From: GCA-2737725 sp033763995
GTDB taxonomy: Bacteria; Pseudomonadota; Alphaproteobacteria; Rhodospirillales; Rhodospirillaceae
Reading direction: 5' to 3'
DNA length: 64,000 bases
Assembly: GCA_033763995.1 (NCBI GenBank)
Contig: JANRJL010000056.1
Span: forward strand, 163,775 to 227,774
The notes beneath the pieces are model-generated. The model was not told the origin of the DNA. It did not search any database and saw nothing but the letters and a program-made list of their open reading frames with translations. Numbering within the stretch: position 1 is the stretch's first letter; each line of letters opens with the position of its first letter. A program made the position numbers and the translations under genes. Positions 6,807 to 16,030 of the stretch are shown here, in pieces.

Positions 6807-8204
6807 TTACCACCCGGTGGCGATGCGTTCCACCAACTGCTTCACCGTGGGGATGAAGCCGTTTTTGTACCAGGGGTCGTCGCCGAAGCGGTAGGCGTTG
6901 TGCCCGGCGAACATCAGCTCGTTCTCGATGCTGCCGTCGTGGGCGATGTTCTGCAGGGTTTTCTGGATGCAGAAGCTGCGCGGGTCGGCCTTGCGCCCGG
7001 TGCTGCCCTCTTCGTTTTGCGACCAGTTGGAGAAGCCGCAGGCCGACAGGCAGCCCATGCAGTCGGTCTGGTCCTTGCGGATTTCCTCGGCCTTCTCGGG
7101 GGTCACGAAAATCAGCGTCGAGTCGGGCGTTTTCATCGTTTCGGTGAAGCCCTGCGCGCGCCAGGCTTCGGCGCGGGCCTTGTCCTCGGGGGTCACGAAC
7201 ACGGCTTTTTTGCGCAGGCCCACGTCCAATTCGGCCGTGTGCTCGCCCACGGCCTCGACCGAGAAGGGAACCTGGCGGTCGCTGCGTTGTTCCAATTCGT
7301 TGAGATAGGGGTTGCGCACGGCCGAGGAATAAAATCCCGTCGGGCTGAAGCGGTGCAGCAGAATGTCGCCCTTCTTGAGTTCCAGCAGCTTCTTCTTCCA
7401 GAAGCTCGAAATCGGGCTTTCCTTGGTCAGCAAGGGCCGCGTGCCGAATTGGAACGCGATGGGCCCGACTTCCGGGTTGTCGAGGAAGTGTTCCCACTCC
7501 GACAGCCACCACACGCCGCCGGCCATGATGATCGGCGTGCGCTGCAGGCCCGCCTCGTTCATCACCTTGCGCAGTTCGACGATGCGCGGGTACGGGTCCT
7601 CCGGCTTGCGCGGGTCCTCGGAGTTCGACAAACCATTATGCCCGCCCGCGAGCCACGGGTCCTCATAGACCACGCCGCCCAGGAGTTCCGAAAACTTGTA
7701 ATAGGCGCGCTTCCACAGGGCGCGGAAGGCGCGGCCCGAGGAAATGATCGGGTAATAATACAAGCCGTATTTGGCGGCGATCTCGCCTAGACGATACGGC
7801 ATGCCCGCGCCGCAGGTGATGCCGTGAATGATATTGCGGCATTTTTCCAGCACGCCGCTCAGCACGCGCTCGGCGCCGCCCATTTCCCAGAGCACGTTGA
7901 TATGCAAGGCGCCGGCGTTGCCGCGCGTCTCGTGGGCGATGCGCGCCTGCGTGATGCCGCCGTCGATGGCGTACTTCAACAGCTCTTCGTGGCGGTCCTT
8001 GCGGGTGCGGCCGTGATAGACCTGCGGAATCGCCTTGCCGTTCTCGTCGAAGCTGTCGGCGTTGACGCCCGAAAACGTGCCCACGCCGCCGGCCGCGGCC
8101 CACGCCCCCGAGCTGATGCCCGTGGAGATGCTGACGCCCTTGCCGCCCTCGATCAGCGGCAGAACTTCCGCGCCCGACATCACGATCGCATTGAGTGCCT
8201 TCAC
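6807..8204 (-). CDS. Nitronate monooxygenase-like flavin oxidoreductase
   Basis: A 465-residue cytosolic FMN enzyme of the NMO/2-nitropropane dioxygenase family. Typical features are VKALNAIVMSGAEVLPLIEGGKG at the start (split here for length), the TCGAGMP segment, IIMAGGVWW and PIAFQFGTRP, which line the FMN site of the TIM barrel. The start is probably the GTG at 8204, which has AAAGGAT just upstream and begins the conserved part. The protein is longer than the classical ~320-350-residue enzymes, and its C-terminal part carries a cysteine cluster (DCMGCLSACGFS, about residues 380-393, and a further Cys in SFCIQKT) that could bind a metal or Fe-S centre. The substrate is unknown. It lies downstream of the 163-bp hairpin element. 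Confidence 0.75.
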   Translation of the reverse strand: MKALNAIVMSGAEVLPLIEGGKGVSISTGISSGAWAAAGGVGTFSGVNADSFDENGKAIPQVYHGRTRKDRHEELLKYAIDGGITQARIAHETRGNAGALHINVLWEMGGAERVLSGVLEKCRNIIHGITCGAGMPYRLGEIAAKYGLYYYPIISSGRAFRALWKRAYYKFSELLGGVVYEDPWLAGGHNGLSNSEDPRKPEDPYPRIVELRKVMNEAGLQRTPIIMAGGVWWLSEWEHFLDNPEVGPIAFQFGTRPLLTKESPISSFWKKKLLELKKGDILLHRFSPTGFYSSAVRNPYLNELEQRSDRQVPFSVEAVGEHTAELDVGLRKKAVFVTPEDKARAEAWRAQGFTETMKTPDSTLIFVTPEKAEEIRKDQTDCMGCLSACGFSNWSQNEEGSTGRKADPRSFCIQKTLQNIAHDGSIENELMFAGHNAYRFGDDPWYKNGFIPTVKQLVERIATGW

Positions 8205-8261
8205 AGTCCTATCCTTTGCCTCTCCGCGCGGCCTTGACACGGCGCGGACCCGACAGGCTTG

Positions 8262-8424
8262 AGTGTGGTGGATTTGAAGTTCCTAGGATTTCGCCGCACG
8301 TACTTTTAGGAACTTCAAATCCAAAAACCACACTCGATTCATAGTGTTCTAGTGTCGCTTTGATTCCGAAGTTCGTTAAAGTGTTTGCCGAGAGATCAAA
8401 CGAACTTCGGAATCGCGACACTAG
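8262..8424. repeat. 163-bp double-hairpin element, copy 1
   Basis: Two consecutive inverted repeats. The first has arms GTGTGGTGGATTTGAAGTTC and its complement ending in CCACAC (8263-8333). The second has arms CTAGTGTCGC...CCGAAGTTCG and CGAACTTCGG...GCGACACTAG. A second copy of exactly the same length, differing at about ten positions, is at 56669-56831. It carries no gene; the small minus-strand frame through it is a by-product of the repeat. It lies between two minus-strand genes. Confidence 0.85.
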
Positions 8425-8487
8425 GCCCGCCCAATATAGCCGCCTCGGTCCCGGCAACCAAGGAAATCCCTATTTTTCCGGGGTTTG

Positions 8488-9228
8488 TCAGGCCCCGAAC
8501 CGGCGCACCATCTCGCCCGGAACGTCCGTAAAGATGGCGTCGACGCCCCACTGAAACAAGGTGGCCGCCCGATCGATCTCGTTGACGGTGTAAGACGTTA
8601 ACGCGTAGCCGGCGCCGCGAATTTCCATGACCTGTTGGCGTGTGAGATGTTTTTGATTCGCCCCCATCGCCGCCAGCCCGAGTTTCTTCGCAGCCTCCGC
8701 CCAATCCTCGGGGATGCGGTCGTAGATCACGTCCATGGGCCAGTCCTGCGCGTGCTCGCGCGCCGCCGCGACGGCCACGCGCGAGAAGCTTGAAATCAGC
8801 GGTTGCGGCCGGTCCCTGGGCCACATCTCCTTGACGATGGGCACGGCGATCTCGGCCAGGCGCGCTTCGCGGCCGGCGTCGGTCTTGAGTTCCATGTTGA
8901 TGTTCAAGCCCAGCTCGATGAACAAGTCGATGGCTTCTTCCAGGGTGGGCACCGGCTCGCCCGCGAATTCGCGGCCGAACCAGCCGCCGGCATCGAGGTG
9001 CTTGACGGTTTCGAAATCGGTCTCGGCCAACAATCCGCTGCCGTCGGAGGTGCGGTCGAGCGCGTCGTCGTGAAAAATCACCGGGCGTTCGTCGCGCGTC
9101 AGCGCCACGTCGAACTCCACCCACACCGCGCCGGCCGCTTTGGCGCGGCGAAACGATATGAGCGTGTTCTCGGGGGCCTCCTTCGGCGCGCCACGATGAG
9201 CGATGATCTTGGCGAGATGCAGGCTCAT
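8488..9228 (-). CDS. ugpQ: Glycerophosphodiester phosphodiesterase
   Basis: A 246-residue cytosolic GDPD enzyme that releases glycerol-3-phosphate from glycerophosphodiesters. The catalytic motifs are IAHRGAPKEAPENT (first His and Glu), EFDVALTRDERPVIFHDD (metal Glu/Asp and second His) and NMELKTD. A TIM-barrel end motif, GVDAIFTDVPGE, is present. There is no signal peptide, so it is the intracellular UgpQ type. The start was placed at the ATG opening MSLHLAKIIAHRG; upstream codons are low-complexity and overlap the pnp end. It begins 26 bases after pnp and may be read through from it. Confidence 0.88.
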   Translation of the reverse strand: MSLHLAKIIAHRGAPKEAPENTLISFRRAKAAGAVWVEFDVALTRDERPVIFHDDALDRTSDGSGLLAETDFETVKHLDAGGWFGREFAGEPVPTLEEAIDLFIELGLNINMELKTDAGREARLAEIAVPIVKEMWPRDRPQPLISSFSRVAVAAAREHAQDWPMDVIYDRIPEDWAEAAKKLGLAAMGANQKHLTRQQVMEIRGAGYALTSYTVNEIDRAATLFQWGVDAIFTDVPGEMVRRFGA

Positions 9229-9254
9229 CGTGGCGCCGAATCGTGGAGGGTGCT

Positions 9255-11393
9255 CTAGGCTTGCGCCGCGACGGGCTGGGCTTCGCCGGCGTCCTTGTCC
9301 TCGCCGGTCGTTTGGTCGACGCGCTTCATGGACAACTTGACCTTGCCGCGGTCGTCGATGCCCAGGCATTTCACCTTCACCACGTCGCCTTCCTTCACCA
9401 CGTCGCTGACTTGCTTGACGCGGCTCGGGGCCAGCTCGGAGATGTGCACCAGGCCGTCGCGCTTGCCGAGGAAGTTCACGAACGCGCCGAACTCCATGAT
9501 CTTCACGACCGTGCCGGTGTAGATCACGCCCACTTCCGGCTCGGCGACGATCTCGCGGATCTTCTGCAGGGCCAGCTTGGTGGCGTTCTCGTCGGCCGAG
9601 GCCACCTTGATGGTGCCGTCGTCCTCGATGTCGATCTTGGTGCCGGTGGTTTCCTGCAGCTCGCGGATCACCTTGCCGCCGGAGCCGATCACTTCGCGGA
9701 TCTTGTCCTTGGGAATGGTGATCACGGTGATGCGCGGGGCGTGGCTGGCCACCGCGTCGCGCGCCGTGTTCAGGCCCTTGCCCATCTCGTTCAGGATATG
9801 AAGGCGGCCGTCCTTGGCCTGGCGCAGCGCGATCTCCATGATTTGCCGGGTGATGGACGTGATCTTGATGTCCATCTGCAAGGCGGTGATGCCGGTTTCG
9901 CTGCCGGCGACCTTGAAGTCCATGTCGCCCAGGTGATCTTCGTCACCCATGATGTCGGACAACACGGCGAACTTCTCGCCTTCCTTGATCAGGCCCATGG
10001 CGACGCCGGCCACGGGGCGCGCCAAGGGCACGCCCGCGTCCATCAGCGCCAGGGACGATCCGCACACGCTGGCCATGGACGACGAGCCGTTGGACTCGGT
10101 GATCTCCGAGACGATGCGCACCGTGTAGGGGAACTTCTCGGCGGCGGGCATCAACGGATGGACCGCGCGCCAGGCGAGCTTGCCGTGGCCGATCTCGCGC
10201 CGGCCCGGGCTGCCCATGCGGCCCGCTTCGCCGACGGAGTAAGGCGGGAAGTTGTAGTGCAGCATGAACGACTGCATGTACTCGCCTTCGAGCGCGTCGA
10301 TCACCTGCTCGTCCTGGCCGGTGCCGAGCGTGGCGGTGACCAGGGCTTGCGTTTCGCCGCGGGTGAACAGCGCCGAACCGTGGGCGCGGGGCAATACGCC
10401 CACCTCCACTTCGATGGGGCGGACGGTCTTGGTGTCGCGCCCGTCGATGCGCACGCCGGTGTTGAGGATGTTCCCGCGCACCACGTCGCTTTCCATCTGC
10501 TTGAACACGCCCGCCGCCACGGCGACTTCCTCGGGGTTATCGCCCAGGCTGGCGATGGCCTTTTTCTTCACCTCGCCCACGGCCGTGTAGCGCTGCTGCT
10601 TCACGACGTGCTTGTAGGCGGCCAGCAGATCAGCCTCGAAGGCCTTGAACTTGCCTTTGACGACCGCGACCGCCGGGGATTCCGGCGTCAGGTCGAAGGG
10701 CTCCTTGGCGCAACGTTCGGCCAGCTCGATGATCGCCTTGATCACGTGCTGCATTTGGTCGTGGCCGTAATTGACCGCGCCCAGCATGATGTCTTCGGAC
10801 AGTTCCTTGGCTTCGGATTCGACCATCAGCACGCCTTCGGCGGTGCCGGCGACCACCAGATCGAGGTCCGAGGTCTTCAGTTCCTCGCCGGTGGGGTTGA
10901 GCGCGTACTGGCCGTTGATGTAGCCCACGCGCGCCGCCCCGATGGGCCCCATGAAGGGGATGCCTGAGATGGTGAGCGCCGCCGAGGCGCCGATCATGGC
11001 CACCACGTCGGGGTCGTTCTTGAGATCGTGCGACAACACCGTGCACACGACTTGAGTTTCATTGCGGTACTGCTCGTGGAACAGCGGACGGATCGGCCGG
11101 TCGATCAGGCGGCTGACCAGCACTTCCTTTTCCGACGGGCGGCCTTCGCGCTTGAAGAATCCGCCCGGAATCTTGCCGGCGGCGAACGCCTTTTCCTGGT
11201 AGTTGACGGTCAACGGAAAGAAATCGATGCCCGGCTTGGGCGACTTGGCGCCGACCGCGGTGCACAGCACCGTCGTCTCGCCGTAGCTGGCCAGCACCGC
11301 GCCGTCGGCTTGACGGGCGATCTTGCCGGTTTCCAGAACGAGCTTGCGCCCGCCCCACTCGATCTCTTTGCGGAACGTTTTAAACATCGACAT
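9255..11393 (-). CDS. pnp: Polyribonucleotide nucleotidyltransferase (PNPase)
   Basis: A 712-residue 3'-5' phosphorolytic exoribonuclease, part of the RNA-degradation machinery. Domain order is standard: RNase PH 1 (GETTVLCTAVG), the helical linker, RNase PH 2 (RAHGSALFTRGETQALV, GDEDHLGDMDFKVAG), a KH domain (IGSGGKVIRELQE) and a C-terminal S1 domain (GFAVNFLGKRDGLVH-like block). A short Glu/Asp/Ala tail follows. The ATG at 11393 has AAGGGA at good spacing. It follows rpsO, as in most proteobacteria, with an unusually long 311-base spacer that may hold its own promoter and the RNA structure that PNPase uses for autoregulation in other bacteria. Confidence 0.97.
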   Translation of the reverse strand: MSMFKTFRKEIEWGGRKLVLETGKIARQADGAVLASYGETTVLCTAVGAKSPKPGIDFFPLTVNYQEKAFAAGKIPGGFFKREGRPSEKEVLVSRLIDRPIRPLFHEQYRNETQVVCTVLSHDLKNDPDVVAMIGASAALTISGIPFMGPIGAARVGYINGQYALNPTGEELKTSDLDLVVAGTAEGVLMVESEAKELSEDIMLGAVNYGHDQMQHVIKAIIELAERCAKEPFDLTPESPAVAVVKGKFKAFEADLLAAYKHVVKQQRYTAVGEVKKKAIASLGDNPEEVAVAAGVFKQMESDVVRGNILNTGVRIDGRDTKTVRPIEVEVGVLPRAHGSALFTRGETQALVTATLGTGQDEQVIDALEGEYMQSFMLHYNFPPYSVGEAGRMGSPGRREIGHGKLAWRAVHPLMPAAEKFPYTVRIVSEITESNGSSSMASVCGSSLALMDAGVPLARPVAGVAMGLIKEGEKFAVLSDIMGDEDHLGDMDFKVAGSETGITALQMDIKITSITRQIMEIALRQAKDGRLHILNEMGKGLNTARDAVASHAPRITVITIPKDKIREVIGSGGKVIRELQETTGTKIDIEDDGTIKVASADENATKLALQKIREIVAEPEVGVIYTGTVVKIMEFGAFVNFLGKRDGLVHISELAPSRVKQVSDVVKEGDVVKVKCLGIDDRGKVKLSMKRVDQTTGEDKDAGEAQPVAAQA

Positions 11394-11704
11394 GTGGTGA
11401 TCCCTTCATCGGTCGCGGACCGGCACCGGATTGTGCGCCCGACGATGCTGTCGTGGCCGCCGTCCCCTTGGACGTGGCCCCCATCGCGGGATTTCGATCC
11501 TCGCCGGACCGTGGAGAAGGTCCGACGTGTTGCGTGGACGCGGGCGTCCTTTGAGTGCCCGGCCTCACGCGCGGCAGGAGTTTTTACGTGTCGCTCGCGC
11601 CCGACGTCTGCCGCACAACGCCAACGACGAAGGCGTCCGTGCGCACCATGCGCAGGACGTTCGCGTCGGTCGTGCCGTCGGGAGCGGGCATGTCTTGGCG
11701 CGGC
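11394..11704 (-). promoter_or_regulatory. rpsO-pnp intergenic leader
   Basis: This 311-base spacer holds no convincing gene. It contains a clean hairpin at 11505-11524, CGGACC-GTGGAGAA-GGTCCG, and a short AT run (TAAAAACT on the minus strand, near 11580). In enterobacteria the pnp leader forms a stem processed by RNase III and used for autocontrol. A similar role here is plausible, but no long double-stranded arm like the E. coli one was seen. Confidence 0.4.
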
Positions 11705-11974
11705 CTAACGCCGCAGACCAAGCCGGTTGATCAAGGTGTCGTAACGATCGGACGACACACCCTTCAAGTAGTCGAGGATGCGCCGGCGTTGACCGACCAT
11801 CACCAACAGACCGCGGCGTGAATGGTTGTCCTTCACGTGGCCCTTGAGGTGCTCGGTCAGATTCTTGATGCGTTCGCTCAAGACCGCCACTTGAACCTCG
11901 GGCGAACCGGTGTCGCCCGTCTTGTTGGCATACTCTTTGATGAGCGCTTGCTTGCGCTCGGCTGTAATCGACAT
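11705..11974 (-). CDS. rpsO: 30S ribosomal protein S15
   Basis: An 89-residue protein of standard length and sequence. KTGDTGSPEVQVAVLSERI, LTEHLKGHVKDNHSRRGLL and QRRRILDYLKG are S15 signatures. It binds the central domain of 16S rRNA early in 30S assembly. It sits between truB (17 bases upstream) and pnp, as is usual in proteobacteria. Confidence 0.98.
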   Translation of the reverse strand: MSITAERKQALIKEYANKTGDTGSPEVQVAVLSERIKNLTEHLKGHVKDNHSRRGLLVMVGQRRRILDYLKGVSSDRYDTLINRLGLRR

Positions 11975-11991
11975 CGTGTACTCCTGTATGT

Positions 11992-12921
11992 CTAGTTGTA
12001 GGTCATGACGCGCAGGGGACGCAGCATGCCGTTCCCCACCTCGGCCAACGCCACCAGCGTTTCTCCCAGCACGGCTTGCACAGGACGTCCCTGTGCGAGT
12101 TTGGCCTGGGGGTTTCGCTGGGCCACGGGAAACAAGGCCAGAGCCTGTCCGTGGCGAAGGCGGTGCGCTTCCTGATCCGTCAGGGCCAGCGCCGGGATGT
12201 CGTCCAGCACGGTCCGAAGCGGTCTCAGGTGCGCCAAGGCGGCGGGACTATGCCCAAGGGCCTCCCATTTATCCAGCGAAATTGCGGCCGATTCGTCGAA
12301 CACGCCACAGGCTGTCCGGCGCAAATGGCCGACGTGGGCGAGGGTCCCCAGCGCCCGCGCCAGATCGCGCACCAGGGCGCGCACATAGGTGCCCTTGCCG
12401 CAGCGCACGCGGAATTTCGTGTCAGTTTCTGATGTATTTTCATCAATTATATCAAATGAATAGACGATAACTTTGCGCGCCGACAAATCAACGTTCTCGC
12501 CCTCCCGGGCCAGGGCATAGGCCCGTTCGCCGTCGATTTTGATGGCCGAGTATTGGGGCGGCACCTGGTCGATGGTGCCGACGAATCGGGGCAATGCGGC
12601 CAGGATCTGCTCCCGAGTCGGCCTCGCGTCCGACTGCGCGATCACCCGGCCCTCGCGGTCGTCGGTGTCCGTGGCCGCCCCCCACACGGCGGTGAATTCG
12701 TAAGTCTTGTCGCCGTCCATGGCGAACGAAACGGTCTTGGTGGCCTCGCCGAGCGCGATGGGAATCACCCCCGTGGCCATGGGGTCCAGCGTGCCGGCAT
12801 GGCCCACCTTGGCGGCGCCCAGTTGCTTGCGCACGCGCGCCACCACGCCGGCCGACGTGATGCCCGAGGGTTTGTCGATGACCAGCCAGCCGTGAATCGG
12901 CTGCCCCTTGCGCTTTCCCAT
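11992..12921 (-). CDS. truB: tRNA pseudouridine(55) synthase
   Basis: A 309-residue enzyme that makes pseudouridine at position 55 in the T-loop of tRNAs. The catalytic Asp lies in GHAGTLDPMATG (about residue 46). Other family blocks are HGWLVIDKPSGITS, VPPQYSAIKIDGERAYALAR and CGKGTYVRALVRDLA. The length is typical and there is a short C-terminal PUA-like region. Its ATG abuts the TAA stop of rbfA directly, suggesting coupled translation within the nusA-infB-rbfA-truB-rpsO-pnp operon. Confidence 0.97.
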   Translation of the reverse strand: MGKRKGQPIHGWLVIDKPSGITSAGVVARVRKQLGAAKVGHAGTLDPMATGVIPIALGEATKTVSFAMDGDKTYEFTAVWGAATDTDDREGRVIAQSDARPTREQILAALPRFVGTIDQVPPQYSAIKIDGERAYALAREGENVDLSARKVIVYSFDIIDENTSETDTKFRVRCGKGTYVRALVRDLARALGTLAHVGHLRRTACGVFDESAAISLDKWEALGHSPAALAHLRPLRTVLDDIPALALTDQEAHRLRHGQALALFPVAQRNPQAKLAQGRPVQAVLGETLVALAEVGNGMLRPLRVMTYN

Positions 12922-13365
12922 TTATTCTTCTTCGTCGCGCGACGTGCGCGCCAAGTCTTCACCCGCCTCGTCGTCGTGACGAAGGTCGCGCGCCACTTCG
13001 GGGCGATGCAGCAAGGTGGCGATATGTTCGGCCTGGTCGAAGGTGGTATCGGCCGCGAACACCAAGTCGGGCAGAAATTTCATCTGGACCATCTCGGCGA
13101 TGCGCCGGCGCAAGAACGGCTTCACCCGTTTCAAGCCCTCGAGGATGGGCTTGGGATCGCCGCCGCCCAAGGGAACGATATAAACGCGCGCGTGACGCAG
13201 ATCGGGACTGGGCCTGACCTCGGTCACGGTGATGCTGACGTTGGCCAAGGCCGGATCGCGAAAGGTTTCGCGCTCGAACACGGCGGCGAGCGCGTGGCGA
13301 ATTTCCTCGCCGACGCGCAGTTGGCGTTGCCCGGGGGGTTGGCGGTTTTGACGATGGCGGGACAT
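12922..13365 (-). CDS. rbfA: Ribosome-binding factor A
   Basis: A 147-residue protein that helps mature the 5' end of 16S rRNA during 30S assembly. Its type-II KH-like fold is visible in RVGEEIRHALAAVFERE, the VSITVTEVRPSPDLRHARVY block and the RRIAEMVQMKFLPDLVF block. The start was set at the ATG giving MSRHRQNRQ, 6 codons inside the longest frame. The C-terminus is an acidic tail (DEEE). It is followed immediately by truB. Confidence 0.95.
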   Translation of the reverse strand: MSRHRQNRQPPGQRQLRVGEEIRHALAAVFERETFRDPALANVSITVTEVRPSPDLRHARVYIVPLGGGDPKPILEGLKRVKPFLRRRIAEMVQMKFLPDLVFAADTTFDQAEHIATLLHRPEVARDLRHDDEAGEDLARTSRDEEE

Positions 13366-13425
13366 GGCGACTCGTCCGAACACTTTCCTCGCGGTCGCGG
13401 CTCGGGCCTCAAGCCCGCGCCACGA

Positions 13426-15954
13426 TTATAGCGTCGCCGCGACGCGCTCCAACTCGAAGCACTCGATCATGTCGCCGGGCTGGATGTCCTGATAGTTGGC
13501 CAGCGCCATGCCGCACTCGTAGCCCTCGCGCACTTCCTTGACGTCGTCCTTGAAGCGCTTGAGCTGCGACAGATCGCCCTCGTGAATGACGATGTTGTCG
13601 CGCAGCAAGCGCACTTTGCAGCCGCGCTTGATGACGCCTTGCGTCACGCGGCAACCGGCGACCTTGCCGACCTTGGTGATGTTGAACACCTCGCGGATCT
13701 CGGCGTAGCCGATGAAGGCTTCCTTGAACGTCGGCGACAGCATGCCGGTCAGCGCCTTCTTCACCTCGTCGGCCACTTCGTAGATGATCGAGTGATAGCG
13801 AATGTCGATGCCGTCGCGCTTGGCCACTTCGCGGGCCTGGGCGTTGGCGCGCACGTTGAAACCGATGATCACGGCCTTGGACGCCTTGGCCAGCGTCACG
13901 TCGGATTCGTTGATGGCGCCCACCGCGCCCAGGATCACGTTGACCTTGGCCTGGTCGGTGCCGATTTTCTGCAGCGTGCCGGTCAAGGCCTCGACCGAGC
14001 CCTGCACGTCGGCCTTGATCACCACCGGGAGTTCCTTGATCTCGCCCGCTTTGATCTTGGCGAACATCTGCTCCATGGTCGTGGCACCGATGCTGCCGCC
14101 CTGGCCGGCGATGCGCAGCTTGCGTTTGCGGAACTCCGAGACCTCGCGCGCGCGGGCCTCGTCTTCCACCACGATGAAATCGTCGCCCGCCGAGGGCACG
14201 CCGGAGAAGCCCACGACTTCCACCGGCGTCGAGGGCGGCGCGGCCTTGATTTGCTTGCCGGCATGATCGATCAGCACGCGCACGCGGCCCCACTCGGCGC
14301 CGGCCACGTAGATGTCGCCGACCCGAAGCGTGCCGCGCTGCACCAGCACGGTGCCCACGGGGCCCACGCCCTTTTCCATCTTGGCCTCGATGATCGCGCC
14401 TTCGGCGGCGCGGTTCGGATTGGCCTTGAGATCCTGCACTTCGGCCTGCAGCAAGATCACCTCGATCAGCTTGTCGAGGTTGGTTTTCTTGAGGGCCGAA
14501 ACCTCGACGCTCAAGGTCTCGCCGCCCATTTCTTCCAGCACGACCTCGTGATTCAGCAGGTCGCTGCGGATTTTCTGAGGATTCGCGCCGGGCTTGTCGA
14601 TCTTGTTGATGGCCACGATCATCGGCACGCCGGCGGCCTTGGCGTGCCTGATGGCCTCGATGGTCTGCGGCATGATGCCGTCGTCGGCGGCCACCACCAG
14701 CACGACAATGTCGGTGACCTTGGCGCCGCGCGCGCGCATGGCCGTGAAGGCCTCGTGGCCCGGCGTGTCGATGAAGGTGATCACGCCGCCCTTGGGCGTG
14801 GTCACTTGATAGGCGCCGATGTGCTGGGTGATGCCGCCGGCTTCGCCCGCGGCCACGTTGGTCTGGCGCAAGGCATCCAACAACGACGTCTTGCCGTGGT
14901 CGACGTGGCCCATGATGGTGACCACCGGCGGGCGCGGTTGCGCGTTGGCGTCGTCGTCGGAACCGAGTTTCATGCCGTCTTCCACGTCAGTTTCCGCGAC
15001 GCGCTTGATCTTGTGACCGAACTCTTGCGCGACCAGTTCGGCGGTGTCGGCGTCGATGACTTCGTTGATGGTCGCCATCACGCCCAGCTTGATCAGGGTC
15101 TTGATGACGTTGGACGAGCGCTCGGCCATGCGGTTGGAGAGTTCCTGCACGGTGATGGTCTCGGGCACCACCACTTCGCGCACGATCTTTTCCAGGGGCT
15201 TGGTCTGCGCGCTTTGCAGCTTGCGGCGTTCCTTTTCCACCGCGCGGCGCATGGCCGCGACCGAGCGGCTGCGTTCGACGCGGTCCTCGGCGTCCAGGGC
15301 GGCCGAAATCGTCAGCTTGCCCTCGCGGCGGCGCGGCTCGACGCGGCTGGTGCGCGGCGGCTTGTGCCCGGTCTTGGCCAGCTTGCGGCGCGGTTCGTCC
15401 TCGTCCTCTTCCTCCACGGCGCGCTTGGCGACGGCCCCGACCACGGGCCGCTGTTCGGTGACGATGCGCGCGATGGTCGAGCCGGCGTCGGCCTTGGCCG
15501 GCGCGGCGGCGGTCGGGTCTTGCAGGGCGCGCGCGGCTTCCTCGGCGGCGCGGCGTTTTTCTTCCTCGGCCTGGCGCGCCTCTTCGACGGCGCGGCGCTC
15601 GGCTTCTTCCTCGGCGTGACGGCGGGCTTCCTCGTCCGCCTTCATGGCGGCTTGCAGCACCTTCAGGCGATGCTCTTTTTCGTCCTCGGTCAGCGTGCCG
15701 TGGGCGGGTTCCTTGAACAGAAGTTCGGGCTTGGCCGTCGGCGTCGGCGCCTTGACTTCCAGCACCTTGCCGTCGGCGCCGATCTCGAACTTGCGTTGGC
15801 GCTTGCGCTCCACCTGCACGACTTTGGAACGGCCGTGGGAGAAGCTTTGGCGGACCTGTCCGGTCTCCACCTCGGTCTTCTTCAGGCCAAGCTTGCCCGT
15901 GCTCAACCGCAAGGGGGCTTTCGTCTTCGCTTCGGTGGGCGCTTCGTTCGACAT
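13426..15954 (-). CDS. infB: Translation initiation factor IF-2
   Basis: An 842-residue GTPase that places initiator tRNA on the 30S subunit. The N-terminal 250 residues are a long charged, Ala/Glu/Arg-rich helical region (EEARRHAEEEAERR), followed by the IF2_N motif (RPPRTSR.., ITVQELSNRMAERS). The G domain starts near residue 348 with MGHVDHGKTSLLDALR, then DTPGHEAFTAMRARGA and NKIDKPGA. Domains II-IV follow, ending QPGDMIECFE. An alphaproteobacterial-type short motif before the G domain is intact. It lies 60 bases upstream of rbfA, in the standard order. Confidence 0.97.
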   Translation of the reverse strand: MSNEAPTEAKTKAPLRLSTGKLGLKKTEVETGQVRQSFSHGRSKVVQVERKRQRKFEIGADGKVLEVKAPTPTAKPELLFKEPAHGTLTEDEKEHRLKVLQAAMKADEEARRHAEEEAERRAVEEARQAEEEKRRAAEEAARALQDPTAAAPAKADAGSTIARIVTEQRPVVGAVAKRAVEEEDEDEPRRKLAKTGHKPPRTSRVEPRRREGKLTISAALDAEDRVERSRSVAAMRRAVEKERRKLQSAQTKPLEKIVREVVVPETITVQELSNRMAERSSNVIKTLIKLGVMATINEVIDADTAELVAQEFGHKIKRVAETDVEDGMKLGSDDDANAQPRPPVVTIMGHVDHGKTSLLDALRQTNVAAGEAGGITQHIGAYQVTTPKGGVITFIDTPGHEAFTAMRARGAKVTDIVVLVVAADDGIMPQTIEAIRHAKAAGVPMIVAINKIDKPGANPQKIRSDLLNHEVVLEEMGGETLSVEVSALKKTNLDKLIEVILLQAEVQDLKANPNRAAEGAIIEAKMEKGVGPVGTVLVQRGTLRVGDIYVAGAEWGRVRVLIDHAGKQIKAAPPSTPVEVVGFSGVPSAGDDFIVVEDEARAREVSEFRKRKLRIAGQGGSIGATTMEQMFAKIKAGEIKELPVVIKADVQGSVEALTGTLQKIGTDQAKVNVILGAVGAINESDVTLAKASKAVIIGFNVRANAQAREVAKRDGIDIRYHSIIYEVADEVKKALTGMLSPTFKEAFIGYAEIREVFNITKVGKVAGCRVTQGVIKRGCKVRLLRDNIVIHEGDLSQLKRFKDDVKEVREGYECGMALANYQDIQPGDMIECFELERVAATL

Positions 15955-16030
15955 TCTGTTCTCAATCGCTTTCAGTTTTAGCCGTTTCGATTCACTCTAT
16001 TTCGCTCTCGCCGGTGGACGCCTGCCCCGC

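Noticed and set aside
8209..8457. Conserved small protein encoded in both 163-bp elements
   Set aside because: The two minus-strand frames resemble each other only because the DNA is repeated; start sites and reading context differ and no ribosome site is present.
11380..11568. 62-codon minus-strand frame in the pnp leader
   Set aside because: It overlaps the pnp start region in another frame, is Ser/Ala/Gly-rich and has no ribosome site.
13582..15981. A 799-codon plus-strand open frame opposite infB
   Set aside because: High GC content makes long antisense frames. It is His/Leu/Gly-rich with no family motif, while the minus-strand frame is clearly IF-2.
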